NCBI GenBank assembly: GCA_029851645.1
Contig: JARKVN010000049.1
Location: 1 to 44,228 of the forward strand
DNA: 44,228 nt
From: Cellulosilyticum sp.
Lineage (GTDB): Bacteria > Bacillota > Clostridia > Lachnospirales > Cellulosilyticaceae
Direction of reading: 5' to 3'
Translations under genes and position numbers: made by a program
Shown: piece after piece, positions 1 through 8,791 of the stretch
Position numbering within the stretch: position 1 is the stretch's first letter
Layout: each line of letters opens with the position of its first letter
Notes under the pieces: model-generated
Seen by the model: only the letters and a program-made list of their open reading frames with translations
The model's database searches: none
What the model was told of the DNA's origin: nothing

Positions 1-1
1 A

Positions 2-241
2 GAGAATAAGAAGCAGTTTTATATTCCAGAAGGCTTTGCGCATGGTTTTTTAGTTTTATCTGAAACAGCAACTTTTCAATATAAGTGTACCAATTATTAT
101 GCGCCAGAATACGAAGGGGGCATCTTATGGAATGATCCAGATATTGGAATTGTATGGCCTTTAGAAGGTGTAGAGGAAGTAATCCTTTCAGAAAAAGATA
201 AAGGGCAGCCAACCTTTAAACAGTTTATGATAGAGCATTAA
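2..241 (+). CDS. rfbC: dTDP-4-dehydrorhamnose 3,5-epimerase, C-terminal fragment (5' end outside window)
   Basis: Open frame from window edge: ENKKQFYIPEGFAHGFLVLSETATFQYKCTNYYAPEYEGGILWNDPDIGIVWP..., typical RfbC C-terminus (PEGFAHGF, DP.IGI.WP). Confidence 0.93.
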   Translation, partial: ENKKQFYIPEGFAHGFLVLSETATFQYKCTNYYAPEYEGGILWNDPDIGIVWPLEGVEEVILSEKDKGQPTFKQFMIEH

Positions 242-325
242 AAAACTCATAGGGATTTTCTTTCTAGCTGACATATATAGAAGTAAAGAGAGTTCATTTA
301 TGGAGATAGAGAAAGGAAGATACCT

Positions 326-1279
326 ATGAGAAGAATTTGTTATTATCCAGAGCTTGTAAAAGTTGCAGGAAGTGTGACGAGTGCACTGCTTATGTCTCAG
401 TTAGAGTTTTGGTTTAAGGCAACAGGAGGAAAGAGCTTTTATAAATTCTTAGAGCCTTGTCAGCATGAGTTATATAGAACAGGTGATAGTTGGCAAGAAG
501 AGTTAGGAATGAGTGTTTCTGAAATACGCTCTGCCTTTAAGCGTATTGGGGTGATGTATAAGTCTAAAAGCAGTTTTAAGGCAAGTACAGATGTATTTCA
601 AGGGAAACTTTATGCAGCCTATTATGATCGAATTCGCCGTACAACTCATTATTTTAGAAATGATGAAAAGGTAGTGGAAGTTTTAGGTAAGGTAGAAGAA
701 TTACATCAGGAGGCGAAAAATGGTTCATGCACGCAGGTAAAAAATCAAGAAGAAGGGAAATCAAAAAGTGTAAGTTCTGTATCTGATAAGATGCAAGATG
801 GATTATTCAATAAAGACTACAATAAAGACATCAATCAAAGGAGCATTCAAGATGACAGTAAGGAGCTAGAAGAAATTCGTAAACTCTACAATAAATATTT
901 AGGTGAGCCATTAGGCTTTAAGAAAAACTTAAATCTTAAGGAGCAGAAACAAATCGCATCTTTATGGCAAAAAGAAAACGGCAATTTAGAAGCTTTTGAA
1001 AGTTGTTTTAGAAAAGTGGCAGCTAGTGCTTTCTTGTGTGGTAGGCTAGAGGGGAAAAAGTGGCGTGCAAGCTTAGGGTGGATGATGAAGGAATGCAACT
1101 TCACTAAGATTCAATCTGGTTACTATGATGATTTTATAAAAGAGCGTCAAGAAGATGGGGTATCTCCTAAAGTACAAGCCTTTAATCGTATGTATAGCCA
1201 TGATTGGGACTTTGAAGAAATTGAACGCTTAGAAAGGCTTTATATTGATGACTTAATATCTGGGCAAAAGGTGAGTTAG
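326..1279 (+). CDS. Phage-replication/DnaD-like protein with N-terminal winged-helix-like region
   Basis: 317 aa ORF with RBS-like gaaaggaag. The C-terminal FLCGRLEGKKWRASLGWMMKECNFTKIQSGYYDDF resembles the tail of phage replication organiser proteins (FL.G....W.A.FDWL.K..NF.K...G.YD). Confidence 0.6.
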   Translation: MRRICYYPELVKVAGSVTSALLMSQLEFWFKATGGKSFYKFLEPCQHELYRTGDSWQEELGMSVSEIRSAFKRIGVMYKSKSSFKASTDVFQGKLYAAYYDRIRRTTHYFRNDEKVVEVLGKVEELHQEAKNGSCTQVKNQEEGKSKSVSSVSDKMQDGLFNKDYNKDINQRSIQDDSKELEEIRKLYNKYLGEPLGFKKNLNLKEQKQIASLWQKENGNLEAFESCFRKVAASAFLCGRLEGKKWRASLGWMMKECNFTKIQSGYYDDFIKERQEDGVSPKVQAFNRMYSHDWDFEEIERLERLYIDDLISGQKVS

Positions 1280-1300
1280 AGAATTTCCAAACTCTAGGCA

Positions 1301-1329
1301 TTGTTTATTATACATAAAGTGACTATAAT
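1301..1329 (+). promoter_or_regulatory. Putative sigma-A promoter for the glycosyltransferase gene
   Basis: TTGTTT (1301-1306), 17 bp spacer, TATAAT (1324-1329). Confidence 0.5.
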
Positions 1330-1384
1330 ACAAAGTAGTATAAGTGCATAGCATATTAAAAAGGCACGCAGAGAGGAAAGAAAA

Positions 1385-2323
1385 GTGAAACTATCAATTA
1401 TTATTGTCAACTATAATACCTATCATCTAACGAAGCAGACCATTGAATCGATACTGATACAAAATAATCACTTTAGTTATGAGATTATTTTAGTAGATAA
1501 TGGTTCGACGGATGGAAGTATTGAAGCATTAGAAGAGGACTTCAGGGATGACGAACGTATACATATGATTAAGAATATAGCTAACTTAGGATTTTCTAAG
1601 GCGAATAATATGGGTATTAAAAGGTCAAGAGGGGAATACATCTTACTTCTTAATTCAGATACTGAAGTAAAAGGAGAATGTATTTCGTTATGCCTTAGGC
1701 AAATGGAGGAAAATGCACATTTAGGGGCTTTAGGATGTAAAGTTACTTTACCTAATGGAAAGCTAGACCATGCTTGTAAACGAGGATTTCCTACCCCTAA
1801 AGCCTCTTTATACTATTTCTTAAAGTTACATAAGTATAATCCTAAGAAGTTTGGACAATATGATGCCCTTCATCTAGGGGAAGATGAAGTGGGGGAAGTA
1901 GACAGCCTAACAGGCGCCTTTATGTTGATGCCAAGAAGTGTATTAGATGAGGTAGGATTTTTAGATGAAGATTTCTTCATGTATGGGGAAGATATTGACT
2001 TATGTTATCGCATCAAGCAGGCAGGGTATGGTATTTTATACTATCCCAAAGCCCAGATGATTCATTATAAAGGGGGCAGTTCTAAAAGACGCCGCCATAA
2101 AGTAATCTACGATTTCCACCAGGCGATGTGGATATTTTATAAGAAACACTATAAAAAAGAGTATAACCTGGGGATTAATTTATTAGTTAAAGCAGGCATT
2201 TGGATGAAATGCGCCTTTGAGCTTATTAAAAATGCCTTTAAACCTAAAGATGGTAAGTCACGAACTTACAGTGGACAGGGAAGGCTAGGCGAGGAGCAAA
2301 AGGTTTATAAGATGATGGGATAA
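1385..2323 (+). CDS. Glycosyltransferase family 2 (rhamnosyltransferase-like)
   Basis: KLSIIIVNYNTYHLTKQTIESIL...DNGSTDGS...LLLNSDTEV...GAFMLMPRSVLDEVGFLDEDFFMYGEDIDLCYR: GT-A family 2 motifs. Confidence 0.93.
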   Translation: MKLSIIIVNYNTYHLTKQTIESILIQNNHFSYEIILVDNGSTDGSIEALEEDFRDDERIHMIKNIANLGFSKANNMGIKRSRGEYILLLNSDTEVKGECISLCLRQMEENAHLGALGCKVTLPNGKLDHACKRGFPTPKASLYYFLKLHKYNPKKFGQYDALHLGEDEVGEVDSLTGAFMLMPRSVLDEVGFLDEDFFMYGEDIDLCYRIKQAGYGILYYPKAQMIHYKGGSSKRRRHKVIYDFHQAMWIFYKKHYKKEYNLGINLLVKAGIWMKCAFELIKNAFKPKDGKSRTYSGQGRLGEEQKVYKMMG

Positions 2324-2375
2324 CCTAAATCGTATCAATAGATAGAATGAAGTGATGTAAGGGAGAGAAAGGACT

Positions 2376-3299
2376 ATGAAACAAGCAATCTTACTTTATA
2401 ATGCGTATGCTGGACATCGTATGATAGTTAATGAACTAGATAAGATTACAGAAAAGTTACAAGAACTAGGATATGACTTAAGACTTCATAGAAGTAGGAC
2501 AGTAGGAGACATTAAAGCGTATACAAAGGCTTATATCAACAAGAATAATACAGACCTGATTTTAGTATCAGGTGGAGATGGAACTATCAATGAATGTATT
2601 TCAGCAATGTGTAGTAAAAATTTGGATGTGCCACTTCTTATTTTACCACTAGGGACAGCCAATGATTTTGCTACATCAGCAGGGATTCCAGCACAAGTAG
2701 AAGACTGTCTAGAACTCATTAACAAAGGCAAGCTGACTTACATTGATGTAGGTCAGGCTAATGAAAGATACTTTATTAATGTATGTAATATGGGACTTTT
2801 TAGTGGGGTATCTCATACAGTAGACCCTGAGCTTAAGAAGAAGTTTGGGCGTCTGGCTTACTACTTTAAGGGGTTGGAGGAGATACAAAATTGTCAGGCA
2901 ATGGATGTTACACTTCGAGTAGATGATGAAGTCCTTCATGACCAATACCTCTTAATTCTGGTCTTTAATGGTAAAGGGGCAGGTGGGATGTTAAAGCTCG
3001 CTAAGAATGCAGATATTACAGATGGTAAGTTTGATGTGGTTTGCATTAAGAATGTGAAGCTTTTTGATATGCCAAGCTTAATGTTTAAAGTCCTTCAAGG
3101 GGAACATTTAAAGGATTCTAATGTGGACTATTTGACAGGAAGTCATATTCAAATAGAGTGCCATAACCAAGAGATGAATCACTTTATTACGGATGTGGAT
3201 GGAGAAACAGGGCCAGAGCTTCCTATGGAGATTCGTGTCCTTCAAAATAAAATAAGAGTATACTTACCAAAAGATAACAAAGATAGCACTAGCTTATAA
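2376..3299 (+). CDS. Diacylglycerol/lipid kinase (YegS/BmrU family)
   Basis: LVSGGDGTINECISAM and LPLGTANDFA motifs of the DAGK catalytic domain. Confidence 0.93.
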   Translation: MKQAILLYNAYAGHRMIVNELDKITEKLQELGYDLRLHRSRTVGDIKAYTKAYINKNNTDLILVSGGDGTINECISAMCSKNLDVPLLILPLGTANDFATSAGIPAQVEDCLELINKGKLTYIDVGQANERYFINVCNMGLFSGVSHTVDPELKKKFGRLAYYFKGLEEIQNCQAMDVTLRVDDEVLHDQYLLILVFNGKGAGGMLKLAKNADITDGKFDVVCIKNVKLFDMPSLMFKVLQGEHLKDSNVDYLTGSHIQIECHNQEMNHFITDVDGETGPELPMEIRVLQNKIRVYLPKDNKDSTSL

Positions 3300-3320
3300 A
3301 GCCTGGTGCTATCTTTTGTT
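3276..3320 (+). terminator. Rho-independent terminator-like hairpin after the lipid kinase gene
   Basis: AACAAAGATAGCACTAG...CTGGTGCTATCTTTTGTT inverted repeat overlapping the stop codon. Confidence 0.7.
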
Positions 3321-3503
3321 AGGTATAGCTTTATGGTAAAGTGCTTACTTTAACAAATTCCTTGTACTTAATGTAAAAAGGTTAAAGTAAAAAAATTAAA
3401 AAAATTTTTAAACATTAACTTGTCAAGCTCAAAAATATAAGTTATAACTGAATTATCCACTGCAGCTGGTAAAAAATAGAAAATCAAATATGGGGTGATC
3501 AAT

Positions 3504-3806
3504 ATGTTATTAGAAATGTTGTTTTGTACAGGATTTTTCATATTACCACTAATTGGAATGTTTGTCATGGTGATTGCACAAGTTATGAAAATTAATAAAG
3601 AAGAACAGCTAGAGCAAAGAAAACAGCTATTATCTTTTAAGAGATATGTACATACCAATGAGCGTGCAATGCTAGTCACTACTTCCTATTTAAAAAATAA
3701 GGTGAATACGCTTATAAATGAGCTTCTAAGGGGGTTACGATTACGACATCTGGAGAAATACGCTAGTTTACCAAAAGAAAGAATCAACCCAAGGGCGGGC
3801 CCATAA
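3504..3806 (+). CDS. Small single-TM hypothetical protein
   Basis: ATG at 3504 behind GGGGTGAT; N-terminal hydrophobic segment MLLEMLFCTGFFILPLIGMFVMVIAQV. Confidence 0.6.
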   Translation: MLLEMLFCTGFFILPLIGMFVMVIAQVMKINKEEQLEQRKQLLSFKRYVHTNERAMLVTTSYLKNKVNTLINELLRGLRLRHLEKYASLPKERINPRAGP

Positions 3807-3812
3807 GCAAAG

Positions 3813-4277
3813 TTATTTCCACATAAATTCATATTGTTTCTTATAGTCAATATAGGCATAGCTTAAAAGTTTTGCATCTAACTGTTTTTTCTGAATGTAA
3901 GCCTTCGGAGATAAGGTGAGAAGCGTCTCACCATTACATAGAGTAACTAAGTTGTCTTCAAAAGAAGAGATGAAGCTATGATTGATATAGCCAAAACAGC
4001 CATCTTGCTTGCCAATACCTTTTCTGAGTTTGACAGGCAAGAAAATAAGACTGTTGTCGATAATAATAGGTGTATTAAGTTTCGAGCCGATGATGTTGTA
4101 GGTCCAGTGTTTGAGAGCGTTAGGATCGAGGTGAAGCGTGTAGAGCATTTGGTGAATGTAGCGTTTCGTAGAGCAAGGCTTATAGTCTTTGGAGCCATCA
4201 CTATATAAGATGCAGGTTGAGTTCTCACCATTAGTATCATAGAAAGGGATAAGTGCAGCAATTTTTACATAATTCAT
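3813..4277 (-). CDS. ComK-like (competence transcription factor family) protein
   Basis: 154 aa from MNYVKIAALI... with AAAGGAGA upstream. Order of features (TPIII....IFLPV, CFGYINHSFI, LCNGETLLTLS) resembles ComK (KPPI....FFPT, GWIS, F.N....). The 203 aa track ORF has an upstream overextension. Confidence 0.6.
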   Translation of the reverse strand: MNYVKIAALIPFYDTNGENSTCILYSDGSKDYKPCSTKRYIHQMLYTLHLDPNALKHWTYNIIGSKLNTPIIIDNSLIFLPVKLRKGIGKQDGCFGYINHSFISSFEDNLVTLCNGETLLTLSPKAYIQKKQLDAKLLSYAYIDYKKQYEFMWK

Positions 4278-4497
4278 AGAATCGTCTCCTTTGTGTCGAA
4301 CGAATTTTCGAAATATATAAACTATTATAAAGCTATAGAGAGACTTTTTCAAGAGATATTGTATAAAATTAAAAGAAAAAGAGGAGAAAGTAAAACTCAT
4401 GCAATAGTTATAAAAACTGTTCATTTAAATAAAAGAAAATCATATGTTACCTTTTTACTGCGCAAATCCAATCTAGCTGCAGCGGAAAAGGTGATAT

Positions 4498-5007
4498 ATG
4501 AAAGAGGAACAAGCTATTTTATTAGCTAATTGGTGGGAGAAACTTCGTCCCTTGAGGAGAAAATTTGTGAGACAAACCATTTTGGGTGGATTAGAGCCTG
4601 AAGACATTGAGCAGGAGTGTTATTTGCAATTGCAAAAAGCGATAGAGCAGTACAACCCTCATTTGGGTGTACCCTTTGAAAGTTATTATAAAATCAAGAT
4701 TTATGGTTGGCGGGCAAACCAAAATCGTCAGAAAGGAAGATGGGAAATTACATTAGAAGAAGAAACGCTTTCTTCTATCATAGATGAACGGGAAAATGTA
4801 GAAAAGGAGGTTGAAACGCAAATATTAGTAGAGGAGGTACTAGGAAAAATAGAGTTATTAGAGGAAAGGTCGAAAGTCATTATTATAGGTTATTATCTTC
4901 AAAATAAAAAGCTGTGTGAGATTGCAAAAGAACTAGGCCTTGCGTATAAAACAGTAGAGGCTAAGAAAAGTCAGGCGCTTAAGCAGCTTAGGAAAATGTT
5001 GGGGTGA
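4498..5007 (+). CDS. Sigma-70-family RNA polymerase sigma factor-like protein
   Basis: LEPEDIEQECYLQLQKAIEQYNP (region 2-like) and C-terminal HTH LCEIAKELGLAYKTVEAKKSQALKQLRKML (region 4-like). Confidence 0.8.
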   Translation: MKEEQAILLANWWEKLRPLRRKFVRQTILGGLEPEDIEQECYLQLQKAIEQYNPHLGVPFESYYKIKIYGWRANQNRQKGRWEITLEEETLSSIIDERENVEKEVETQILVEEVLGKIELLEERSKVIIIGYYLQNKKLCEIAKELGLAYKTVEAKKSQALKQLRKMLG

Positions 5008-5053
5008 GACAGGCCCTAAAAGTGAAAAATGAACTATTACACACACATCATTT

Positions 5054-5098
5054 AACCCAGAAAAGGACTGGTTACCCTTTTCTGGGTTATTTTTTGTT
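5054..5098 (+). terminator. Rho-independent terminator after the sigma-like gene
   Basis: AACCCAGAAAAGG-ACTGGTTAC-CCTTTTCTGGGTT followed by a T-rich tract. Confidence 0.85.
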
Positions 5099-5163
5099 TT
5101 TCTTATAGGGAGTCGCCTTTTTGAAGACATATATATAAGTGTAAGGCGAAAGGAGGTGATAAA

Positions 5164-5355
5164 ATGGTATCAGCTGAAGTAAAAGATGTCAAAGTTGTTT
5201 TAAAGCTTGCTAAAGGAAGTCAAACAGTTGCTGGATGTAATCAAGGTGCATCTAATGACCAACTCTACGCGTTAGGAAGTGCAGTAGGTACTTTAACAGC
5301 AGAAGCAGTAGAGTCTATCAGTAAGGTAGAAGAAACAGTACTTGTTAATGAGTAA
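5164..5355 (+). CDS. DUF1659 family protein
   Basis: 63 aa, strong RBS AAAGGAGGTG; ...LKLAKGSQTVAGCNQGASNDQLYALGSAVGTLT typical of DUF1659. Confidence 0.8.
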   Translation: MVSAEVKDVKVVLKLAKGSQTVAGCNQGASNDQLYALGSAVGTLTAEAVESISKVEETVLVNE

Positions 5356-5387
5356 GTCGCATAAGGTCAAGATTAAGAGGGGAGGAA

Positions 5388-5621
5388 ATGAATATGGCTG
5401 CAGTAGTAACAAAGAAAAACCTTGTACTTGGTTTTACAACAGGTGAAGGGAAAAATTTTAATTTAACGATTAATACCCCTAAAGAGGGGCTAGATGGTAC
5501 CACAATTGGTACAGCAATGGATCAAATCATTGCAGCAAATGCTCTAGGTGAAGAGAGCATTGTAAACAATAAAGTTAGTGCTAAATACGTTATTCAACAA
5601 GTGGATGAAATCAAATTATAA
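5388..5621 (+). CDS. DUF2922 family protein
   Basis: 77 aa, RBS GGGGAGG; LVLGFTTGEGKNFNLTINTPKEGLDGTTIGTAMDQIIAANAL typical of DUF2922. Confidence 0.8.
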   Translation: MNMAAVVTKKNLVLGFTTGEGKNFNLTINTPKEGLDGTTIGTAMDQIIAANALGEESIVNNKVSAKYVIQQVDEIKL

Positions 5622-5624
5622 TAC

Positions 5625-5678
5625 GACAAAAAGAGTGCTTTTAGGGAAGAAGATAGCCCTAAAAGCACTCTTTTTGTC
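5625..5678 (+). terminator. Terminator hairpin after DUF2922 gene (symmetrical, possibly bidirectional)
   Basis: Perfect 22-bp inverted repeat GACAAAAAGAGTGCTTTTAGGG (5625-5646) / CCCTAAAAGCACTCTTTTTGTC (5657-5678). Confidence 0.9.
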
Positions 5679-5830
5679 ATTAAAAATTAATACTATTGAT
5701 GTTGTATTTTACAGTATTATAACTTACAATAGATTTAAAGTAAAACTACTGTAATGCAAGTAAAATCTAGGAAAAATAAGATTAGATAGAAGATATCGAA
5801 ATGTAAGAATAGAAGGGGGTACCTTTAATA

Positions 5831-7876
5831 ATGAATTTTAGGAAATTTAGTAAATATATATGCGCATTGTCTTTAGCGGCAATGTTTACAATAAACACGA
5901 TGGCAGCAACTATAATAGATGTAGCAAGTAACCACTGGGCTTATAAAGCGGTGACAGATTTAGCAAATCGAGGCATTATGGTTCCTACTAGTACAGGAGA
6001 ATTTAGGCCTAATCAACTCATGAACTATTTTGAAGTAGCAGATGTTTTGGCGAAAGCTACAGGCTATGTAGATGTAGATGTGGCAACCAATATAGACCCT
6101 GTGTTTAAAGAACAAATCCAGAATAACTATGAAAGGCAAAAAGCGGTTTTAGCAACTTATGCCGCTAAATATTCTACTTGGGATAAGTCTTATGATAAGC
6201 AAGTGGCTTATTTATTAGGAAGAGGTTATATGTCTGTAAGTGATTTGGATAAATTTATTACTAAATCTACGAAGTCAGAAACTAGAAATATCATGACAAA
6301 AGAAGAACTAGCAGTTTTCGTTGTTCGCTTAATAGGAAAAGAAAATACAGCAAAAAATATTTATAAGACAACTGGTTTTAATGATGAGAAAAACATTAAA
6401 GAAAGCTATAGACCACATGTAGCTTATCTTAAATCAATAGGGGTTATTAATGGCACAGGAAGCTTTAATCCAGCAACTAAAGTGACTAAAGCATTATGTG
6501 CGAAAATGGTAGATGATGCCTTAGTTTATAAAGAAAAAACACAAAATAATGGCTCTAATAATAACACTAACAATGGTTCTAATAATGAAAATAATAATTC
6601 CAATAGTAATTCAAATAATGGGTCTAGCAACGGAACAGATACAGGTGTGCAGACACCAGTTGGTGAAGTTGTGAAAGTCAATAGAGTTTTAAGAAAGAAT
6701 GACTCTGAATACTATGTATCTTTAATAAGAAACTCTAATGCTTCATATTATACGATTAAAAATACAACTAAGGTAATAGATGCAGAGGGTAATGAAATAA
6801 GTGTGACAAACATTCCAGTAGGCACACAAGCTAGGGTTGTTATAGAAGTACAAGGGGGAACAGAGTACATAGTAAGATTACAATTAATAGGAAGTGACTC
6901 TGCGACGCCAACACCACCAGTAGAAGAGAATTCAGATACAACAAGTTCATCAACTGTAACAGGTAGTATTGTAGGAAGTGTAGGAAATGGTGTGTTACGT
7001 GTAACGACTGCAGAGGGTAATGTAAAAACCTATCTATTACAAGATGACTGCAAGATTACATTAAATGGAGCCAGTGTGACTGTTGATAAATTATCAGAAG
7101 GAGATACAGTGACTTTAACTGTTAAGAATGATTCAATGGTTACTAAAGTTGTGGCAAAAACAGATTCAAGTAGTCAAGAATCTGGTAATGGTGCATTAAC
7201 AGCTAAAAAGATTTCAGAAAAAGGCTATGTCTTAACACTTAAGCAAAATAATGGTGAAGAAGCTGTAACGATTCCAAAAGACGCAACCATTAAGCGTAAT
7301 GATAAAACCATTGATGGCGTGCAAGAACTTCGCATCGGAGATACCATTAAAGTAACGAAAAAGAATAATGAGATTACATTAGTAGAAGCAACAGGTGCTA
7401 GAAAAAGTGTAACAGGTATTATTAAAGAAATTAACTTGTCACAAACACCTAGAATCGTTGTAAATGTTAATGATGAGGCAATTACTTATGTCTTAGCTAG
7501 TGATGCAGAGTTATATGATGGTAATGATAAGAAATATATTGGTATACGTGACTTACATTTAGGGCAAGAAGTTTCGATTATTGCAGATAGTAAAGAAATC
7601 ATTTCTTTAGATGTACAAAAAACAGATACAAGCGTTAAAATGATGGGAACTATTCTAAGTGTATCAAGAAACAATGACTATATAGATGTATTTGTAGACT
7701 ATGACCCAATTACAGGGGACAACAAAGTTTACAAACGTATTGAGCTTTCTAATGATGTTGCGATTACATTAAATGGAAAAGTACAAAGTCAAAACGTACT
7801 TGAGGAAGATATGGAAATTCTTATTATCTACAAATATTTAGATGATAAAATGCCACAAAAAATCCAAATTATTTAA
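5831..7876 (+). CDS. S-layer homology (SLH) domain surface protein with Asn/Ser-rich linker and tandem beta-rich modules
   Basis: Signal peptide, SLH-type segments (NHWAYKAVTDLANRGIMVPTSTGEFRPNQLMNYFEVADVLAKATG; ESYRPHVAYLKSIGVINGTGSFNPATKVTKALCAKMV), NNGSNNNTNNGSNNENNNSNSNS linker. Confidence 0.9.
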   Translation: MNFRKFSKYICALSLAAMFTINTMAATIIDVASNHWAYKAVTDLANRGIMVPTSTGEFRPNQLMNYFEVADVLAKATGYVDVDVATNIDPVFKEQIQNNYERQKAVLATYAAKYSTWDKSYDKQVAYLLGRGYMSVSDLDKFITKSTKSETRNIMTKEELAVFVVRLIGKENTAKNIYKTTGFNDEKNIKESYRPHVAYLKSIGVINGTGSFNPATKVTKALCAKMVDDALVYKEKTQNNGSNNNTNNGSNNENNNSNSNSNNGSSNGTDTGVQTPVGEVVKVNRVLRKNDSEYYVSLIRNSNASYYTIKNTTKVIDAEGNEISVTNIPVGTQARVVIEVQGGTEYIVRLQLIGSDSATPTPPVEENSDTTSSSTVTGSIVGSVGNGVLRVTTAEGNVKTYLLQDDCKITLNGASVTVDKLSEGDTVTLTVKNDSMVTKVVAKTDSSSQESGNGALTAKKISEKGYVLTLKQNNGEEAVTIPKDATIKRNDKTIDGVQELRIGDTIKVTKKNNEITLVEATGARKSVTGIIKEINLSQTPRIVVNVNDEAITYVLASDAELYDGNDKKYIGIRDLHLGQEVSIIADSKEIISLDVQKTDTSVKMMGTILSVSRNNDYIDVFVDYDPITGDNKVYKRIELSNDVAITLNGKVQSQNVLEEDMEILIIYKYLDDKMPQKIQII

Positions 7877-7969
7877 TAGACCGATAAGGATAGGGGGACA
7901 TATTTGGGTGTCTCCCTTTCTCTTTCTTAGGGAGGGGCATAAGGTGAAAATAAAAAGGGGAAAGTTTAA

Positions 7970-8764
7970 ATGAAAAGGGGAAAAGTAATTAAGTTAGGTA
8001 AAAGAAAATTTACCGAAGATAGGCGCATCATGGCACTTGCCATTATAGTTGCAGCAATGATTGGGTTATTTCTGGTTTTTAGGCCTAACGCGTATAAGGT
8101 GAGTATAAATGGTGAATTTATAGGTGCTGTTAAAAATAAAAGAGTGATTGAAGGGGCAAAGGAAACAGTAATCACTCAGCTTAGAAGTCAGTATGAAGCA
8201 GAGGTGCAATTTGAAAAGGATTTAGAAGTTGAGAAATATCGTGCCAAGAAGAAGGACTATATTGACCCTAATTATTTAATTGCTTCTATGCGAAAGAAAA
8301 TGGATATTTTAATTGGTTTTAAAGAAATCTTTGTAGAGGGAGAGTCTATAGGCATTGTTACTTCAGAGGAAGAGGTAGAGGTCCTTAAAGAAGAACTTAA
8401 AAAGAGGTATTATGGAAAGAGAGAAGTGGAAGTAGAGTTTGGAAAAGAGGTAGAGGTCAAGGATGTTTTTGCTAAAGAAAGCGACCTAGTTTCTATGGAG
8501 AAGCTTGTGCAAAAATGTACGGTAACCACTCCCAAATCCATTACTTACACTGTGCAACCGGGTGATACCTTATCAGGTATTGCAAGTAAATACAATACAA
8601 CCATTGAAAGTATTGTCTCAGCTAATGCCAGTAGCGGTTTTACAAGTACAACTGTCTTGCAAGTTGGGCAAGTCATTAAAGCGAATATTAATGAACCCTT
8701 TTTACCACTTGATGTAGTGACTAAAGCGAAGGAAACTGAAGAGGATAATAAAGCTGTGCAGTAA
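7970..8764 (+). CDS. LysM domain membrane-anchored protein
   Basis: N-terminal TM segment; C-terminal ITYTVQPGDTLSGIASKYNTTIESIVSAN...LQVGQVIKA is a LysM motif. Confidence 0.9.
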   Translation: MKRGKVIKLGKRKFTEDRRIMALAIIVAAMIGLFLVFRPNAYKVSINGEFIGAVKNKRVIEGAKETVITQLRSQYEAEVQFEKDLEVEKYRAKKKDYIDPNYLIASMRKKMDILIGFKEIFVEGESIGIVTSEEEVEVLKEELKKRYYGKREVEVEFGKEVEVKDVFAKESDLVSMEKLVQKCTVTTPKSITYTVQPGDTLSGIASKYNTTIESIVSANASSGFTSTTVLQVGQVIKANINEPFLPLDVVTKAKETEEDNKAVQ

Positions 8765-8791
8765 TAAGAATAAAATAAGGGGTAAACAAGA

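Noticed and set aside
3947-4261. Track ORFs on both strands (3947..4261 - and 3978..4208 +) inside the ComK-like gene
   Set aside because: They overlap the better-supported ComK-like frame, which has an RBS and family-like motifs; these have neither.
5709-5754. Separated inverted repeat TTACAGTA...TACTGTAA upstream of the SLH gene, and a partial WalR-box-like TGTAAT-GCAAG-TAAAAT
   Set aside because: 8-bp arms 30 bp apart are expected by chance in AT-rich DNA, and the second WalR half-site has two mismatches.
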